Made by a program: the position numbers and the translations under genes. Positions 1 to 5,351 of a DNA stretch of 8,570 bases are shown here, in pieces. The stretch comes from JANMOK01 sp031415055. Its GTDB lineage: Bacteria > Pseudomonadota > Alphaproteobacteria > Rhodobacterales > Rhodobacteraceae. The notes under the pieces are model-generated. The model ran no database searches and was not told where the DNA came from. It saw only the letters and a program-made list of their open reading frames with translations. Location of the stretch: positions 1-8,570 of the forward strand of contig JANOQZ010000027.1 in the NCBI GenBank assembly GCA_031415055.1. The letters are read 5' to 3'. Each line of letters starts with the position of its first letter. Within the stretch, counting starts at the first letter, position 1.

Positions 1-35
1 TCGCGGCGATCCCGGCCTTTTTCTTCTCTTGCCAT
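1..35 (-). CDS. rpsE: 30S ribosomal protein S5, N-terminal fragment (cut by window edge)
   Basis: Only about the first 11 codons are visible. They read MAREEKGRDRR, a charged, disordered-looking N-terminus like the one that precedes the S5 double-stranded RNA-binding domain in alphaproteobacteria. The start codon is the ATG at 35-33. It follows a strong Shine-Dalgarno, AAGGAG, formed together with the stop codon of rplR (TAAGGAG) and placed 7-8 nt upstream. S5 is a small-subunit protein involved in decoding accuracy, and rpsE directly follows rplR in the bacterial spc operon. The identification rests on this position plus the short N-terminus, since none of the diagnostic S5 domain is inside the window. 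Confidence 0.85.
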   Translation of the reverse strand, partial: MAREEKGRDRR

Positions 36-46
36 TCCGTCTCTCC

Positions 47-406
47 TTAGAAGTTCAATCCGCCCTCACGCGCGGCGTCGGCCAAAGCCTTCACCCGCCC
101 GTGGAACAGAAATCCGCCGCGGTCGAAATACACATCGGTCACGCCAGCTTTTTTGGCACGAGACGCGATTTCCGCACCAATTTTTGCGGCGGCAGCAACG
201 TTGTTCTTGCCAACCAGTCCCAACTCTTTTTCCAAGGTCGAGGCAGCGGCCAGCGTTACGCCCTTCACATCGTCGATCAACTGGACCGAGATGTTCTTGG
301 ACGAGCGATGCACGCTTAAACGCGGACGGCCGTGGGCCATCTTGCGCAGTTTGTTCCGGACGCGCAGGCGGCGCTTGAGGAACAATTCTCGTTTTTTGTT
401 CGCCAT
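47..406 (-). CDS. rplR: 50S ribosomal protein L18
   Basis: This 119-residue protein is the usual length for bacterial L18, which binds 5S rRNA with L5 in the central protuberance. The N-terminus (residues 1-25) is rich in Lys and Arg (KKRELFLKRRLRVRNKLR) as expected for the RNA-contacting tail. RPRLSVHRSSKNISVQLIDD spans about 28-47. The family's C-terminal block FDRGGFLFHGRVKALADAA is at 94-112 and the protein ends EGGLNF. The ATG at 406 is 12 nt after the rplF stop. That stop (TAG) forms part of the ribosome-binding site TAGGAG, about 9 nt before the start. The gene's own TAA stop is likewise part of the rpsE ribosome-binding site. Order rplF-rplR-rpsE is canonical. Confidence 0.98.
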   Translation of the reverse strand: MANKKRELFLKRRLRVRNKLRKMAHGRPRLSVHRSSKNISVQLIDDVKGVTLAAASTLEKELGLVGKNNVAAAAKIGAEIASRAKKAGVTDVYFDRGGFLFHGRVKALADAAREGGLNF

Positions 407-418
407 GATTTTGCGCTC

Positions 419-952
419 CTACTTCTTCTTCCCTTCCTTGCGGAAGATAAATTCACCTTTGTACTTGATGCCCTTGCCCTTGTAAGGCTCGGGCTTGCGC
501 CATTCGCGGATATTCGCGGCGACTTGACCGACAATCTGCTGGTCCATGCCTTCGATGGTTATTTCCGTCGGCTTTGACGAAGTAATCGTCACGCTGTCGG
601 GAATGTCAAAATCAACGTCGTGGCTGTAGCCCAACGCCAGTTTCAACACTTTGCCCTGAATGAAGGCACGATAGCCAACGCCGGTGATTTCAAGCTCTTT
701 CTTGAAGCCGGTTGTCACACCCGTAACCAAATTGGCCACCTGCGTGCGCGACATGCCCCATTGCTGGCGAGCACGTTTGGAAGTGCCACGCGGGGTCACA
801 TGCACCGCGTTGTCTTCCAGTTTCACGTTGATGTCGTCGGTTGCCTTGAACGAGCGCGCGCCTTTCGGGCCCTTGACCTCGATGGTCTGGCCGGAAACCG
901 ACGCGGTTACACCGCTGGGCAGGGGAACGGGTTTTTTGCCGATGCGAGACAT
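419..952 (-). CDS. rplF: 50S ribosomal protein L6
   Basis: L6 is 177 residues with the start chosen here, matching the family. It consists of two repeated alpha/beta domains that bind 23S rRNA near the sarcin-ricin and factor-binding region. The N-terminus MSRIGKKPVPLPSGV is standard. GMSRTQVANLVTGVTTGFKKELEITGVGYR covers about 66-95. The C-terminal signature PEPYKGKGIKY is at 154-164 and a basic tail follows. The frame stays open upstream to 1096, but those 48 extra codons lie inside rpsH and look unlike L6. The ATG at 952 is 13 nt after the rpsH stop and has GGAAGGGG just ahead. The rpsH TAA begins this purine-rich site, so translation of the two genes is probably coupled. Confidence 0.98.
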   Translation of the reverse strand: MSRIGKKPVPLPSGVTASVSGQTIEVKGPKGARSFKATDDINVKLEDNAVHVTPRGTSKRARQQWGMSRTQVANLVTGVTTGFKKELEITGVGYRAFIQGKVLKLALGYSHDVDFDIPDSVTITSSKPTEITIEGMDQQIVGQVAANIREWRKPEPYKGKGIKYKGEFIFRKEGKKK

Positions 953-965
953 GCTTTCCCCTTCC

Positions 966-1364
966 TTAGAACACGGTGCACAGAACTTCGCCGCCGACAT
1001 TGTCGACCCGAGCCTGTGCATCTGACATAACGCCCTTTGGCGTCGAGACGATTGCAACCCCAAGGCCCTGACGGACCGCCGGGATTTCTTTGACACCTGC
1101 GTAAACGCGGCGGCCGGGCGTGGAAACCCGCCGCAACTCGCGGATCACCGGCGTGCCATCAAAGTATTTCAACTCGATGTTCAACTCCGGATGACCGTCC
1201 TTGCCGGTCTGCTCTGCATAGCCACGGATATAGCCTTCTGCCTTCAGCACATCCAAAACCCAAGCGCGCAGTTTGGATGCGGGCGAAAGCACGGAAGTGC
1301 GGCCACGCATCTGAGCATTGCGGATGCGGGTTAGCATGTCGCCGAGGGGATCGTTCATTGCCAT
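966..1364 (-). CDS. rpsH: 30S ribosomal protein S8
   Basis: S8 is a primary 16S rRNA-binding protein (helix 21) needed for central-domain assembly. In E. coli it is also the translational repressor of the spc operon. The 132-residue product has the typical N-terminus NDPLGDMLTRIRNAQMRG (residues 4-21), PGRRVY at 83-88 and the family signature GVAIVSTPKGVMSDAQAR at 102-119. It ends GGEVLCTVF. I chose the first ATG (MAMNDP) rather than the third codon because a near-perfect AAGGAGG lies 7 nt before it. That site overlaps the rpsN stop codon (TAAGGAGG), the strongest ribosome-binding site in the window. Whether S8 also acts as repressor here is inference. Confidence 0.98.
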   Translation of the reverse strand: MAMNDPLGDMLTRIRNAQMRGRTSVLSPASKLRAWVLDVLKAEGYIRGYAEQTGKDGHPELNIELKYFDGTPVIRELRRVSTPGRRVYAGVKEIPAVRQGLGVAIVSTPKGVMSDAQARVDNVGGEVLCTVF

Positions 1365-1376
1365 GATATTCCCTCC

Positions 1377-1682
1377 TTACCAGCTTGACTTGACCATGCC
1401 GGGGATTTCGCCTTTGGAGGCGTAATCACGCAGCGCGATACGGGACATTTTGAGTTTGCGGTAATACGATTTCGGACGACCCGTCACCAAACAGCGGCTG
1501 TGCAGCCGCGTTGCCGACGAGTTGCGCGGTAGAGCCGCCAGTTTGATGCGCGCCTTGAACCGCTCTTCCATCGGCAGCGCTTGGTTGGCGGCAATCACCT
1601 TCAACGCAGCGCGTTTGGCAGCAAATTTCGCTACCAATTTCACCCGGCGTTTCTGGCGTTCGATCATAGAAGTTTTAGCCAT
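1377..1682 (-). CDS. rpsN: 30S ribosomal protein S14 (long, zinc-independent type)
   Basis: S14 sits in the small-subunit head beside S3 and S10. The 101-residue length and the presence of only one cysteine (Cys64) mark it as the long form that lacks the CxxC...CxxC zinc ribbon of the short type. Recognisable blocks are MAKTSMIERQKRRVKL at the N-terminus and LPRNSSATRLHSRCLVTGRP at 51-70. YYRKLKMSRIALRD follows at 73-86, and the C-terminus is GEIPGMVKSSW. The ATG at 1682 lies 22 nt after the rplE stop, with GAGGAG 9 nt upstream. The gene sits between rplE and rpsH as in the standard spc order. Confidence 0.97.
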   Translation of the reverse strand: MAKTSMIERQKRRVKLVAKFAAKRAALKVIAANQALPMEERFKARIKLAALPRNSSATRLHSRCLVTGRPKSYYRKLKMSRIALRDYASKGEIPGMVKSSW

Positions 1683-1704
1683 GTCTGTTCTCTCCTCGCG
1701 CCGG

Positions 1705-2256
1705 TCAGTTCGTGAAAGGCAGGTTGAATTTGGTCAACAATGCCTTCGCTTCCGCGTCTGACTTCGCGGTGGTGCAGATTACGATGTCCATGCCCCAAAC
1801 CTGATCGACCTTGTCAAATTCGATCTCGGGAAACACGATATGTTCTTTCAGGCCCAGCGCGTAATTGCCGCGGCCATCAAAGCTTTTGGAACTTAAGCCA
1901 CGAAAGTCGCGGACACGCGGCATCGCCACGGTGACAAGGCGGTCAAGGAAATCGTACATCCGGTCGCCGCGCAGCGTCACTTTCACGCCCAAAGGCATGA
2001 ATTCGCGCACTTTGAAACCAGCAATGGATTTTTTCGCTTTGGTGATGACCGGCTTTTGACCAGCAATCAGGCGCAAATCGTCATGCGCCGATTTCACCTT
2101 CTTGGTGTCATTCACCGCTTCGCCGACACCCATGTTCAGCACGATTTTATCGAGCTTGGGGATCATCATATCGTTCTTATAGCCGAACTCTTCTTTCAGA
2201 GCCGCGCGGTATGTCGCTTTGTAAGCGTCTTTCAGACGTGGCGAATATTCAGCCAT
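1705..2256 (-). CDS. rplE: 50S ribosomal protein L5
   Basis: L5 binds 5S rRNA and contributes to the central protuberance and a bridge to the small-subunit head. The 183-residue product has the expected blocks. KIVLNMGVGEA is at 37-47, the signature LRLIAGQKPVITKAKKS at 61-77, PRVRDFRGL at 113-121, and FDGRGNYALGLKEHIVFPEI at 126-145. The open frame continues upstream to 2400, but that 48-codon extension reads through rplX in another frame. The start is the ATG at 2256, which overlaps the end of rplX by 8 nt. It is preceded by GGGGAG, 7 nt away, within the last rplX codons. The 5' coding region can fold into two small competing hairpins (2215-2238), listed separately. Confidence 0.98.
   Translation of the reverse strand: MAEYSPRLKDAYKATYRAALKEEFGYKNDMMIPKLDKIVLNMGVGEAVNDTKKVKSAHDDLRLIAGQKPVITKAKKSIAGFKVREFMPLGVKVTLRGDRMYDFLDRLVTVAMPRVRDFRGLSSKSFDGRGNYALGLKEHIVFPEIEFDKVDQVWGMDIVICTTAKSDAEAKALLTKFNLPFTN
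2215..2238 (-). promoter_or_regulatory. Two competing mini-hairpins in the 5' coding region of rplE
   Basis: On the transcribed strand CGTCT-GAA-AGACG (2238-2226) is followed directly by CGCTT-ACA-AAGCG (2227-2215). Each is a perfect 5-bp stem with a 3-nt loop, and the two share the CG at 2226-2227, so they cannot both form completely. They lie at about codons 7-14 of rplE. In E. coli the S8 repressor site lies around the rplX-rplE junction and the start of rplE. The position is suggestive, but I did not see a clear match to the S8-binding core of helix 21. Short perfect stems can occur by chance in GC-rich coding DNA. Confidence 0.3.
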
Positions 2257-2563
2257 TGATCGTCTCCCCAGATTTCTTGGCGTAACGCACCTTCTTGTCG
2301 CCTTCCATCCGGAAGCCAACGCGGGTTGCTTCACCGGTTTTCGGATCCTGAATGGCAAGGTTGGACAATTGAATTGCAGCGGCTTGTGGCACGCGGCCAC
2401 CCTGCGATGTCTGGCTTTGTTTGGTATGGCGGATTGCCATATTCACGCCTTCGACGATCGCCTTGTTTTCGGTCGGCATCACCTTGGTGATCTCGCCCTT
2501 TTTGCCTTTGTCCTTACCGGTCAGGACGATCACTTTATCGCCCTTTTTCAACTTGGCAGCCAT
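2249..2563 (-). CDS. rplX: 50S ribosomal protein L24
   Basis: L24 is an assembly-initiating large-subunit protein located near the exit tunnel. The 104-residue product carries the N-terminal KOW motif (KLKKGDKVIVLTGKDKGKKGEI, about residues 4-25). It continues with the typical GVNMAIRHTKQSQTSQGG at 39-56 and a basic C-terminal half with DPKTGEATRVGFR. A GTG one codon upstream (2566) is also in frame. I chose the ATG at 2563 because GGAGG in the last rplN codons is 7 nt from it but only 4 nt from the GTG. The rplN stop overlaps this start by one base (TGATG), and the gene's own end overlaps the rplE start by 8 nt, so the three genes are likely translationally coupled. Confidence 0.97.
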   Translation of the reverse strand: MAAKLKKGDKVIVLTGKDKGKKGEITKVMPTENKAIVEGVNMAIRHTKQSQTSQGGRVPQAAAIQLSNLAIQDPKTGEATRVGFRMEGDKKVRYAKKSGETING

Positions 2564-2931
2564 CACAACACCTCCGGCGCAAGCGAGATGATTTTCATGA
2601 AATTCTTCGCCCGCAGCTCGCGCACGACCGGCCCAAAAATACGGGTGCCGATCGGCTCGTTCTGGTTGTTCAGAATGACGGCAGCGTTGCGGTCAAAACG
2701 AATGGCGGTGCCGTCTTCGCGGAACACTTCTTTGGCGGTGCGAACGACAACGGCTTTGCGCACGTCACCTTTTTTCACCCGACCGCGTGGAATGGCTTCT
2801 TTGACGGAGACAACGATAATATCGCCTACCGAGGCGTATCGTCGTGCAGCACCGCCGAGGACCTTGATGCACTGAACCCGGCGAGCACCCGAGTTATCAG
2901 CAACATCCAGATTGGTCTGCATCTGGATCAT
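2563..2931 (-). CDS. rplN: 50S ribosomal protein L14
   Basis: L14 is a five-stranded beta-barrel 23S rRNA-binding protein at the subunit interface, near the GTPase-factor side. The 122 residues are nearly family consensus. The protein begins MIQMQTNLDVADNSGARRV, includes EAIPRGRVKKGDVRKAVVVRT (about 56-76), and ends GTRIFGPVVRELRAKNFMKIISLAPEVL-like. In E. coli rplN is the first gene of the spc operon. Here too it is preceded by one of the few wide gaps (63 nt), which holds two hairpins. GGGAG lies about 7 nt before the ATG at 2931. Met4 is an alternative start but would be spaced less well and would lose the conserved MIQ. Confidence 0.98.
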   Translation of the reverse strand: MIQMQTNLDVADNSGARRVQCIKVLGGAARRYASVGDIIVVSVKEAIPRGRVKKGDVRKAVVVRTAKEVFREDGTAIRFDRNAAVILNNQNEPIGTRIFGPVVRELRAKNFMKIISLAPEVL

Positions 2932-2948
2932 AGTGTTTCTCCCGACCT

Positions 2949-2981
2949 GTGGGAACCAGTCCCACGGTTTCGATGAAACCG
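2949..2981 (-). promoter_or_regulatory. Tandem hairpins in the rpsQ-rplN gap (S10/spc boundary)
   Basis: On the transcribed strand the first hairpin is CGGTTTC-ATC-GAAACCG (2981-2965), a perfect 7-bp stem. It is followed without a spacer by GTGGGA-CTGGT-TCCCAC (2965-2949), a perfect 6-bp stem. They share only the base at 2965, so near-complete versions of both can form side by side and could stack coaxially. No U-run follows; the next bases lead into the rplN ribosome-binding site. This argues against an intrinsic terminator and leaves processing, mRNA stabilisation or protein binding as options. I saw no convincing promoter in this 63-nt gap. Confidence 0.5.
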
Positions 2982-2994
2982 GAAAATCTGCGCC

Positions 2995-3225
2995 TTATTC
3001 GGCGAAAACTTCCCAGCGTTTGGTTTTCGACACTGGCGGACATTCGCGGATTTTCACCGAGTCGCCGGTTTTGTAGGTATTCAATGGGTCATGCGCCCGG
3101 TATTTTTTCGACCGGCGAATTGTCTTTTTCAGGACCGGATGCGTGAACCGACGCTCGACCAGAACCGTGATGGTCTGTTCGTTCTTGTCGCTTGTCACGG
3201 TGCCCTGCAAAATGCGCTTTGGCAT
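2995..3225 (-). CDS. rpsQ: 30S ribosomal protein S17
   Basis: S17 is a small OB-fold, primary 16S rRNA-binding protein of the 5' domain. The 76-residue product starts MPKRILQGTVTSDKNEQTITV. It carries ERRFTHPVLKKTIRRSKKYRAHDPLN at about 24-49 and the family signature GDSVKIRECPPVSKTKRW at 54-71. The ATG at 3225 lies 12 nt after the rpmC stop. The only purine-rich candidate for ribosome binding is AGG within TAGGTAG at the rpmC stop, 11 nt away. This is weaker than at the other junctions, so translation may depend on ribosomes arriving from rpmC. The TAA stop is followed by the structured rpsQ-rplN gap. Confidence 0.98.
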   Translation of the reverse strand: MPKRILQGTVTSDKNEQTITVLVERRFTHPVLKKTIRRSKKYRAHDPLNTYKTGDSVKIRECPPVSKTKRWEVFAE

Positions 3226-3237
3226 AGTTGGTTCTAC

Positions 3238-3438
3238 CTATTTTGCCGCCGCCGCGGCTTTTTCGTTGAGTATCGTCATCACGCGCGCGGCGTCCCGTCG
3301 GACTGATTTCATGCGTGCGGTGTTTTCCAATTGGCCCGTGGCCTTTTGGAATCGCAAATTGAAGGCTTCTTTTTTCAACGTCTCAAGCTGCGTGCGCAAC
3401 TGGTCGGCTGTTTTCTCTCTTACTTCCGCAGCTTTCAT
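3238..3438 (-). CDS. rpmC: 50S ribosomal protein L29
   Basis: L29 is a short two- or three-helix protein beside L23 at the tunnel exit, a docking area for factors acting on nascent chains. The 66 residues look almost entirely helical: MKAAEVREKTADQLRTQLETLKKEAFNLRFQ-like, then the family signature KSVRRDAARVMTIL at 44-57, and an alanine-rich end (NEKAAAAAK). The start at 3438 follows the widest gap in the window (83 nt). Its ribosome-binding site AAGGA is 10 nt upstream and lies in the loop of a possible hairpin (3441-3460). The TAG stop abuts GG, giving a weak ribosome-binding site for rpsQ. Confidence 0.97.
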   Translation of the reverse strand: MKAAEVREKTADQLRTQLETLKKEAFNLRFQKATGQLENTARMKSVRRDAARVMTILNEKAAAAAK

Positions 3439-3440
3439 CG

Positions 3441-3460
3441 CTGAGGTATCCTTCTCTCAG
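3441..3460 (-). promoter_or_regulatory. Hairpin presenting the rpmC ribosome-binding site
   Basis: On the transcribed strand CTGAG (3460-3456) and CTCAG (3445-3441) are perfect inverted repeats enclosing a 10-nt loop, AGAAGGATAC. The loop contains the rpmC ribosome-binding site (AAGGA). The 3' arm ends two bases before the start codon. An alternative, smaller pairing of AGG with CCT would hide part of the site. A 5-bp stem is only marginally stable, so this is a candidate for modulating rpmC initiation and not a firm element. Confidence 0.3.
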
Positions 3461-3486
3461 AAGTCACCGGGGAACCGGGCTTTTCC

Positions 3487-3521
3487 AACAAAACTAAAGC
3501 GGGGCCACCAGCATGGCGGCC
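3487..3521 (-). terminator. Attenuator-like hairpin with U-rich tail after rplP
   Basis: Immediately after the rplP stop, the transcribed strand reads GGCCGCCA-TGC-TGGTGGCC (3521-3503). This is an 8-bp stem with one G-U pair and a 3-nt loop. A U-rich stretch, CUUUAGUUUUGUU, follows after three bases (to 3487). Stem plus U-tract resembles a weak intrinsic terminator. However, the Us are interrupted and do not abut the stem, and essential genes lie downstream. Partial attenuation or an RNA processing or stability site is more likely than full termination. Confidence 0.35.
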
Positions 3522-3935
3522 TCACCAATCCTCGCGTTCAACGAAGCGGCATTTGACCGGCAATTTCATCGCCGCCAAACGCAGCGCTTCCTTTGCCACA
3601 TCCAGCGGCACACCGTCAATCTCAAACATGATGCGACCTGGCTTCACGCGGGCGGCCCAGAACTCGACGGAACCCTTGCCTTTACCCATCCGCACTTCGG
3701 TTGGCTTCTTGGATACGGGAACATCCGGGAAAATCCGGATCCAGACCCTGCCCTGACGCTTCATATGCCGCGTCAGCGCCCGACGTGCTGCTTCGATCTG
3801 TCGCGCGGTTACGCGCTCCGGCTCGGTCGATTTCAGGCCGAAATGGCCGAAATTGAGGTCGGTTCCGCCCTTGGCTTCGCCATGAATGCGGCCTTTGTGC
3901 TGCTTGCGGAATTTTGTTCTTTTTGGTTGAAGCAT
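3522..3935 (-). CDS. rplP: 50S ribosomal protein L16
   Basis: L16 is a late-assembling large-subunit protein that helps organise the A-site tRNA region between the central protuberance and the peptidyl-transferase centre. At 137 residues it matches the family. It has MLQPKRTKFRKQHKGR at the start and TARQIEAARRALTRHMKRQG at 43-62. VRMGKGKGSVEFW is at 81-93, where Arg82 corresponds to the arginine hydroxylated in E. coli L16. DGVPLDVAKEALRLAAMKLP follows at 107-126. The ATG at 3935 has a strong AAGGAG 7 nt upstream, in the 28-nt gap after rpsC. No gene for an arginine hydroxylase is nearby. The following gap is the widest in the window. Confidence 0.98.
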   Translation of the reverse strand: MLQPKRTKFRKQHKGRIHGEAKGGTDLNFGHFGLKSTEPERVTARQIEAARRALTRHMKRQGRVWIRIFPDVPVSKKPTEVRMGKGKGSVEFWAARVKPGRIMFEIDGVPLDVAKEALRLAAMKLPVKCRFVEREDW

Positions 3936-3963
3936 CGCTTCTCTCCTTTACGGGGCGCGGTTC

Positions 3964-4665
3964 TCAACGACGTTGAGGACGCGGGCCGCCGCCTTCCTGC
4001 AATTCTGCTTGACGACGATCGCGGGCTTGCGGGTCGTGTTCCATCACTTCGCCTTTGAAGATCCAGACCTTGATCCCGATGATGCCATAAGCAGTCATCC
4101 CTTCGGCATGGGCATAGTCGATGTCGGCGCGCAGCGTGTGCAACGGCACCCGGCCCTCACGATACCATTCGGTCCGTGCAATCTCGGCACCGCCAAGGCG
4201 ACCGGCAACGTTGATACGAATGCCCAAGGCACCCATGCGCATGGCGTTTTGCACCGAGCGTTTCATCGCCCGACGGAACGAAACCCGACGCTCCAATTGC
4301 TGCGCGATATTCTCGGCCACCAAAGCGGCGTCGATTTCCGGCTTACGCACTTCAACGATATTCAGGTGCATTTCCGATTTGGTCAGCGTCGCCAACTGTT
4401 TGCGCAAAGTCTCGATATCGGCGCCTTTCTTGCCGATGATCACCCCCGGACGTGCCGCATGAATCGTCACCCGACATTTCTTGTGCGGACGCTCAATGAT
4501 CACCCGGCTGATTCCAGCCTGAACCTGATGCTTTTTCACATAGGCGCGAATCGCCAAGTCTTCGTGCAGCAAATCGCCGAAATCTTTTGACGGCGCATAC
4601 CAGCGGCTGTCCCATGTGCGGTTAACCTGCAGGCGGAAGCCAATTGGATTGATCTTCTGACCCAT
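3964..4665 (-). CDS. rpsC: 30S ribosomal protein S3
   Basis: S3 lies at the mRNA entry channel of the small subunit and contributes to helicase activity with S4 and S5. The 233-residue product begins MGQKINPIGFRLQ. It contains a type II KH domain whose GxxG loop is GKKG at 78-81, within RPGVIIGKKGADIE. The C-terminal S3 domain includes GRLGGAEIARTEWYREGRVPLHTLRADIDY at about 155-184 and KVWIFKGE at 199-206. A polar tail rich in Gly, Pro and Arg follows, variable in the family. The ATG overlaps the rplV stop by one base (TAATG). GAGGAG in the last rplV codons, about 8 nt upstream, serves as ribosome-binding site, so rplV and rpsC are probably translationally coupled. Confidence 0.98.
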   Translation of the reverse strand: MGQKINPIGFRLQVNRTWDSRWYAPSKDFGDLLHEDLAIRAYVKKHQVQAGISRVIIERPHKKCRVTIHAARPGVIIGKKGADIETLRKQLATLTKSEMHLNIVEVRKPEIDAALVAENIAQQLERRVSFRRAMKRSVQNAMRMGALGIRINVAGRLGGAEIARTEWYREGRVPLHTLRADIDYAHAEGMTAYGIIGIKVWIFKGEVMEHDPQARDRRQAELQEGGGPRPQRR

Positions 4666-5057
4666 TATGCCTGCTCCTCGGCTGCGGCAGCTTTCTGCCG
4701 GACCTTGATGGTGATTTCGCTAAACGGTTTCATGATCTTGCCAAACCGCCCGCGCGCCCGTGGCCGACCGCGTTTCAGCGTGATGTTCTTACCCACCCAA
4801 GCCTCGGCGACGATCAGTTCATCCACATCAAGATTGTGGTTGTTTTCAGCATTGGCAATCGCCGATTGCAGGCATTTCTTCACATCGTCAGCGATGCGCT
4901 TTTTCGAGAAAGTCAGGTCAGCCAAAGCCTTGCCAACCGGCTTGTTGCGGATCATCGCCGCAACCAGATTCAGCTTTTGCCCAGATGTATGCAGCATGCG
5001 CGTGGTGGCGATTGCTTCGGTTTCGCCAATGCGACGCGGATTTTTCACTTGTCCCAT
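4665..5057 (-). CDS. rplV: 50S ribosomal protein L22
   Basis: L22 has a globular domain on the subunit surface and a long beta-hairpin that reaches the narrow part of the exit tunnel. The 130 residues include RMLHTSGQKLNLVAAMIRNKPV (about 20-41) and SAIANAENNHNLDVDELIVAEA (65-86). The hairpin-tip region follows, about 88-107, with KRGRPRARGRFGKI. I see no insertion or deletion suggesting macrolide resistance. The start at 5057 lies only 3 nt after the rpsS stop, and GGAAG inside the last rpsS codons is the likely ribosome-binding site. The C-terminal codons (EEQA) encode the rpsC ribosome-binding site. Confidence 0.98.
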   Translation of the reverse strand: MGQVKNPRRIGETEAIATTRMLHTSGQKLNLVAAMIRNKPVGKALADLTFSKKRIADDVKKCLQSAIANAENNHNLDVDELIVAEAWVGKNITLKRGRPRARGRFGKIMKPFSEITIKVRQKAAAAEEQA

Positions 5058-5060
5058 GAC

Positions 5061-5339
5061 TTACTTCCGTTTCGCTTTTTTGTCGGCCGCATGGCCGTAA
5101 TAGGTGCGGGTGGGCGAGTATTCGCCAAATTTCTGCCCGATCATTTCCTCGGTCACATTGACCGGAATATGTTTTTGGCCGTTGTAAACGCCAAAAGTCA
5201 GCCCCACGAACTGGGGCAGAATTGTGGATCGGCGCGACCAGATTTTGATCACTTCGTTGCGGCCCGAATCTCGTGACTTCTCGGCTTTCTTCAGCACATA
5301 GCCGTCAACGAAGGGGCCTTTCCAGATGGAACGTGTCAT
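5061..5339 (-). CDS. rpsS: 30S ribosomal protein S19
   Basis: S19 forms a complex with S13 in the head of the small subunit near the A and P sites. The 92-residue product starts MTRSIWKGPFVDGYVLKK. It holds the family signature region IWSRRSTILPQFVGLTFGVY at 33-52, followed by NGQKHIPV at 53-60, and ends in the typical GEYSPTRTYYGHAADKKAKRK. The ATG at 5339 is 12 nt after the rplB stop codon. That TAG provides the first bases of the ribosome-binding site TAGGAG, about 9 nt before the start. Gene order rplB-rpsS-rplV is the canonical S10 order. Confidence 0.98.
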   Translation of the reverse strand: MTRSIWKGPFVDGYVLKKAEKSRDSGRNEVIKIWSRRSTILPQFVGLTFGVYNGQKHIPVNVTEEMIGQKFGEYSPTRTYYGHAADKKAKRK

Positions 5340-5351
5340 GTGGTTCGGCTC

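Noticed and set aside
620..1030. 136-codon plus-strand open frame opposite rplF and the end of rpsH.
   Set aside because: It is antisense to conserved genes and shows no start signal or family resemblance.
953..1096. In-frame upstream extension of rplF (48 codons to 1096).
   Set aside because: It lies inside rpsH, does not resemble L6, and the ATG at 952 has a proper ribosome-binding site and the conserved MSRIGKKPV start.
2257..2400. In-frame upstream extension of rplE (48 codons to 2400).
   Set aside because: It is an out-of-frame reading of rplX. The ATG at 2256 with GGGGAG 7 nt upstream gives the normal L5 length.
2564..2566. GTG as the rplX start, one codon before the ATG.
   Set aside because: It would be only 4 nt from GGAGG, while the ATG is 7 nt away and gives the usual MAAKLKKGDK N-terminus.
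2369..2875. 168-codon plus-strand open frame opposite rplX and rplN.
   Set aside because: It crosses two real genes and their junction on the opposite strand, with a composition typical of a shadow frame and no recognisable motifs.
2932..3060. A promoter for a separate spc operon upstream of rplN.
   Set aside because: I found AT-rich fragments such as GAATAAGG near the rpsQ end but no -35/-10 pair with acceptable spacing.
3513..4058. 181-codon plus-strand open frame opposite rplP and the end of rpsC.
   Set aside because: It is fully antisense to two strongly conserved genes, has no recognisable family and no clear ribosome-binding site. Long antisense frames are common in GC-rich coding DNA.
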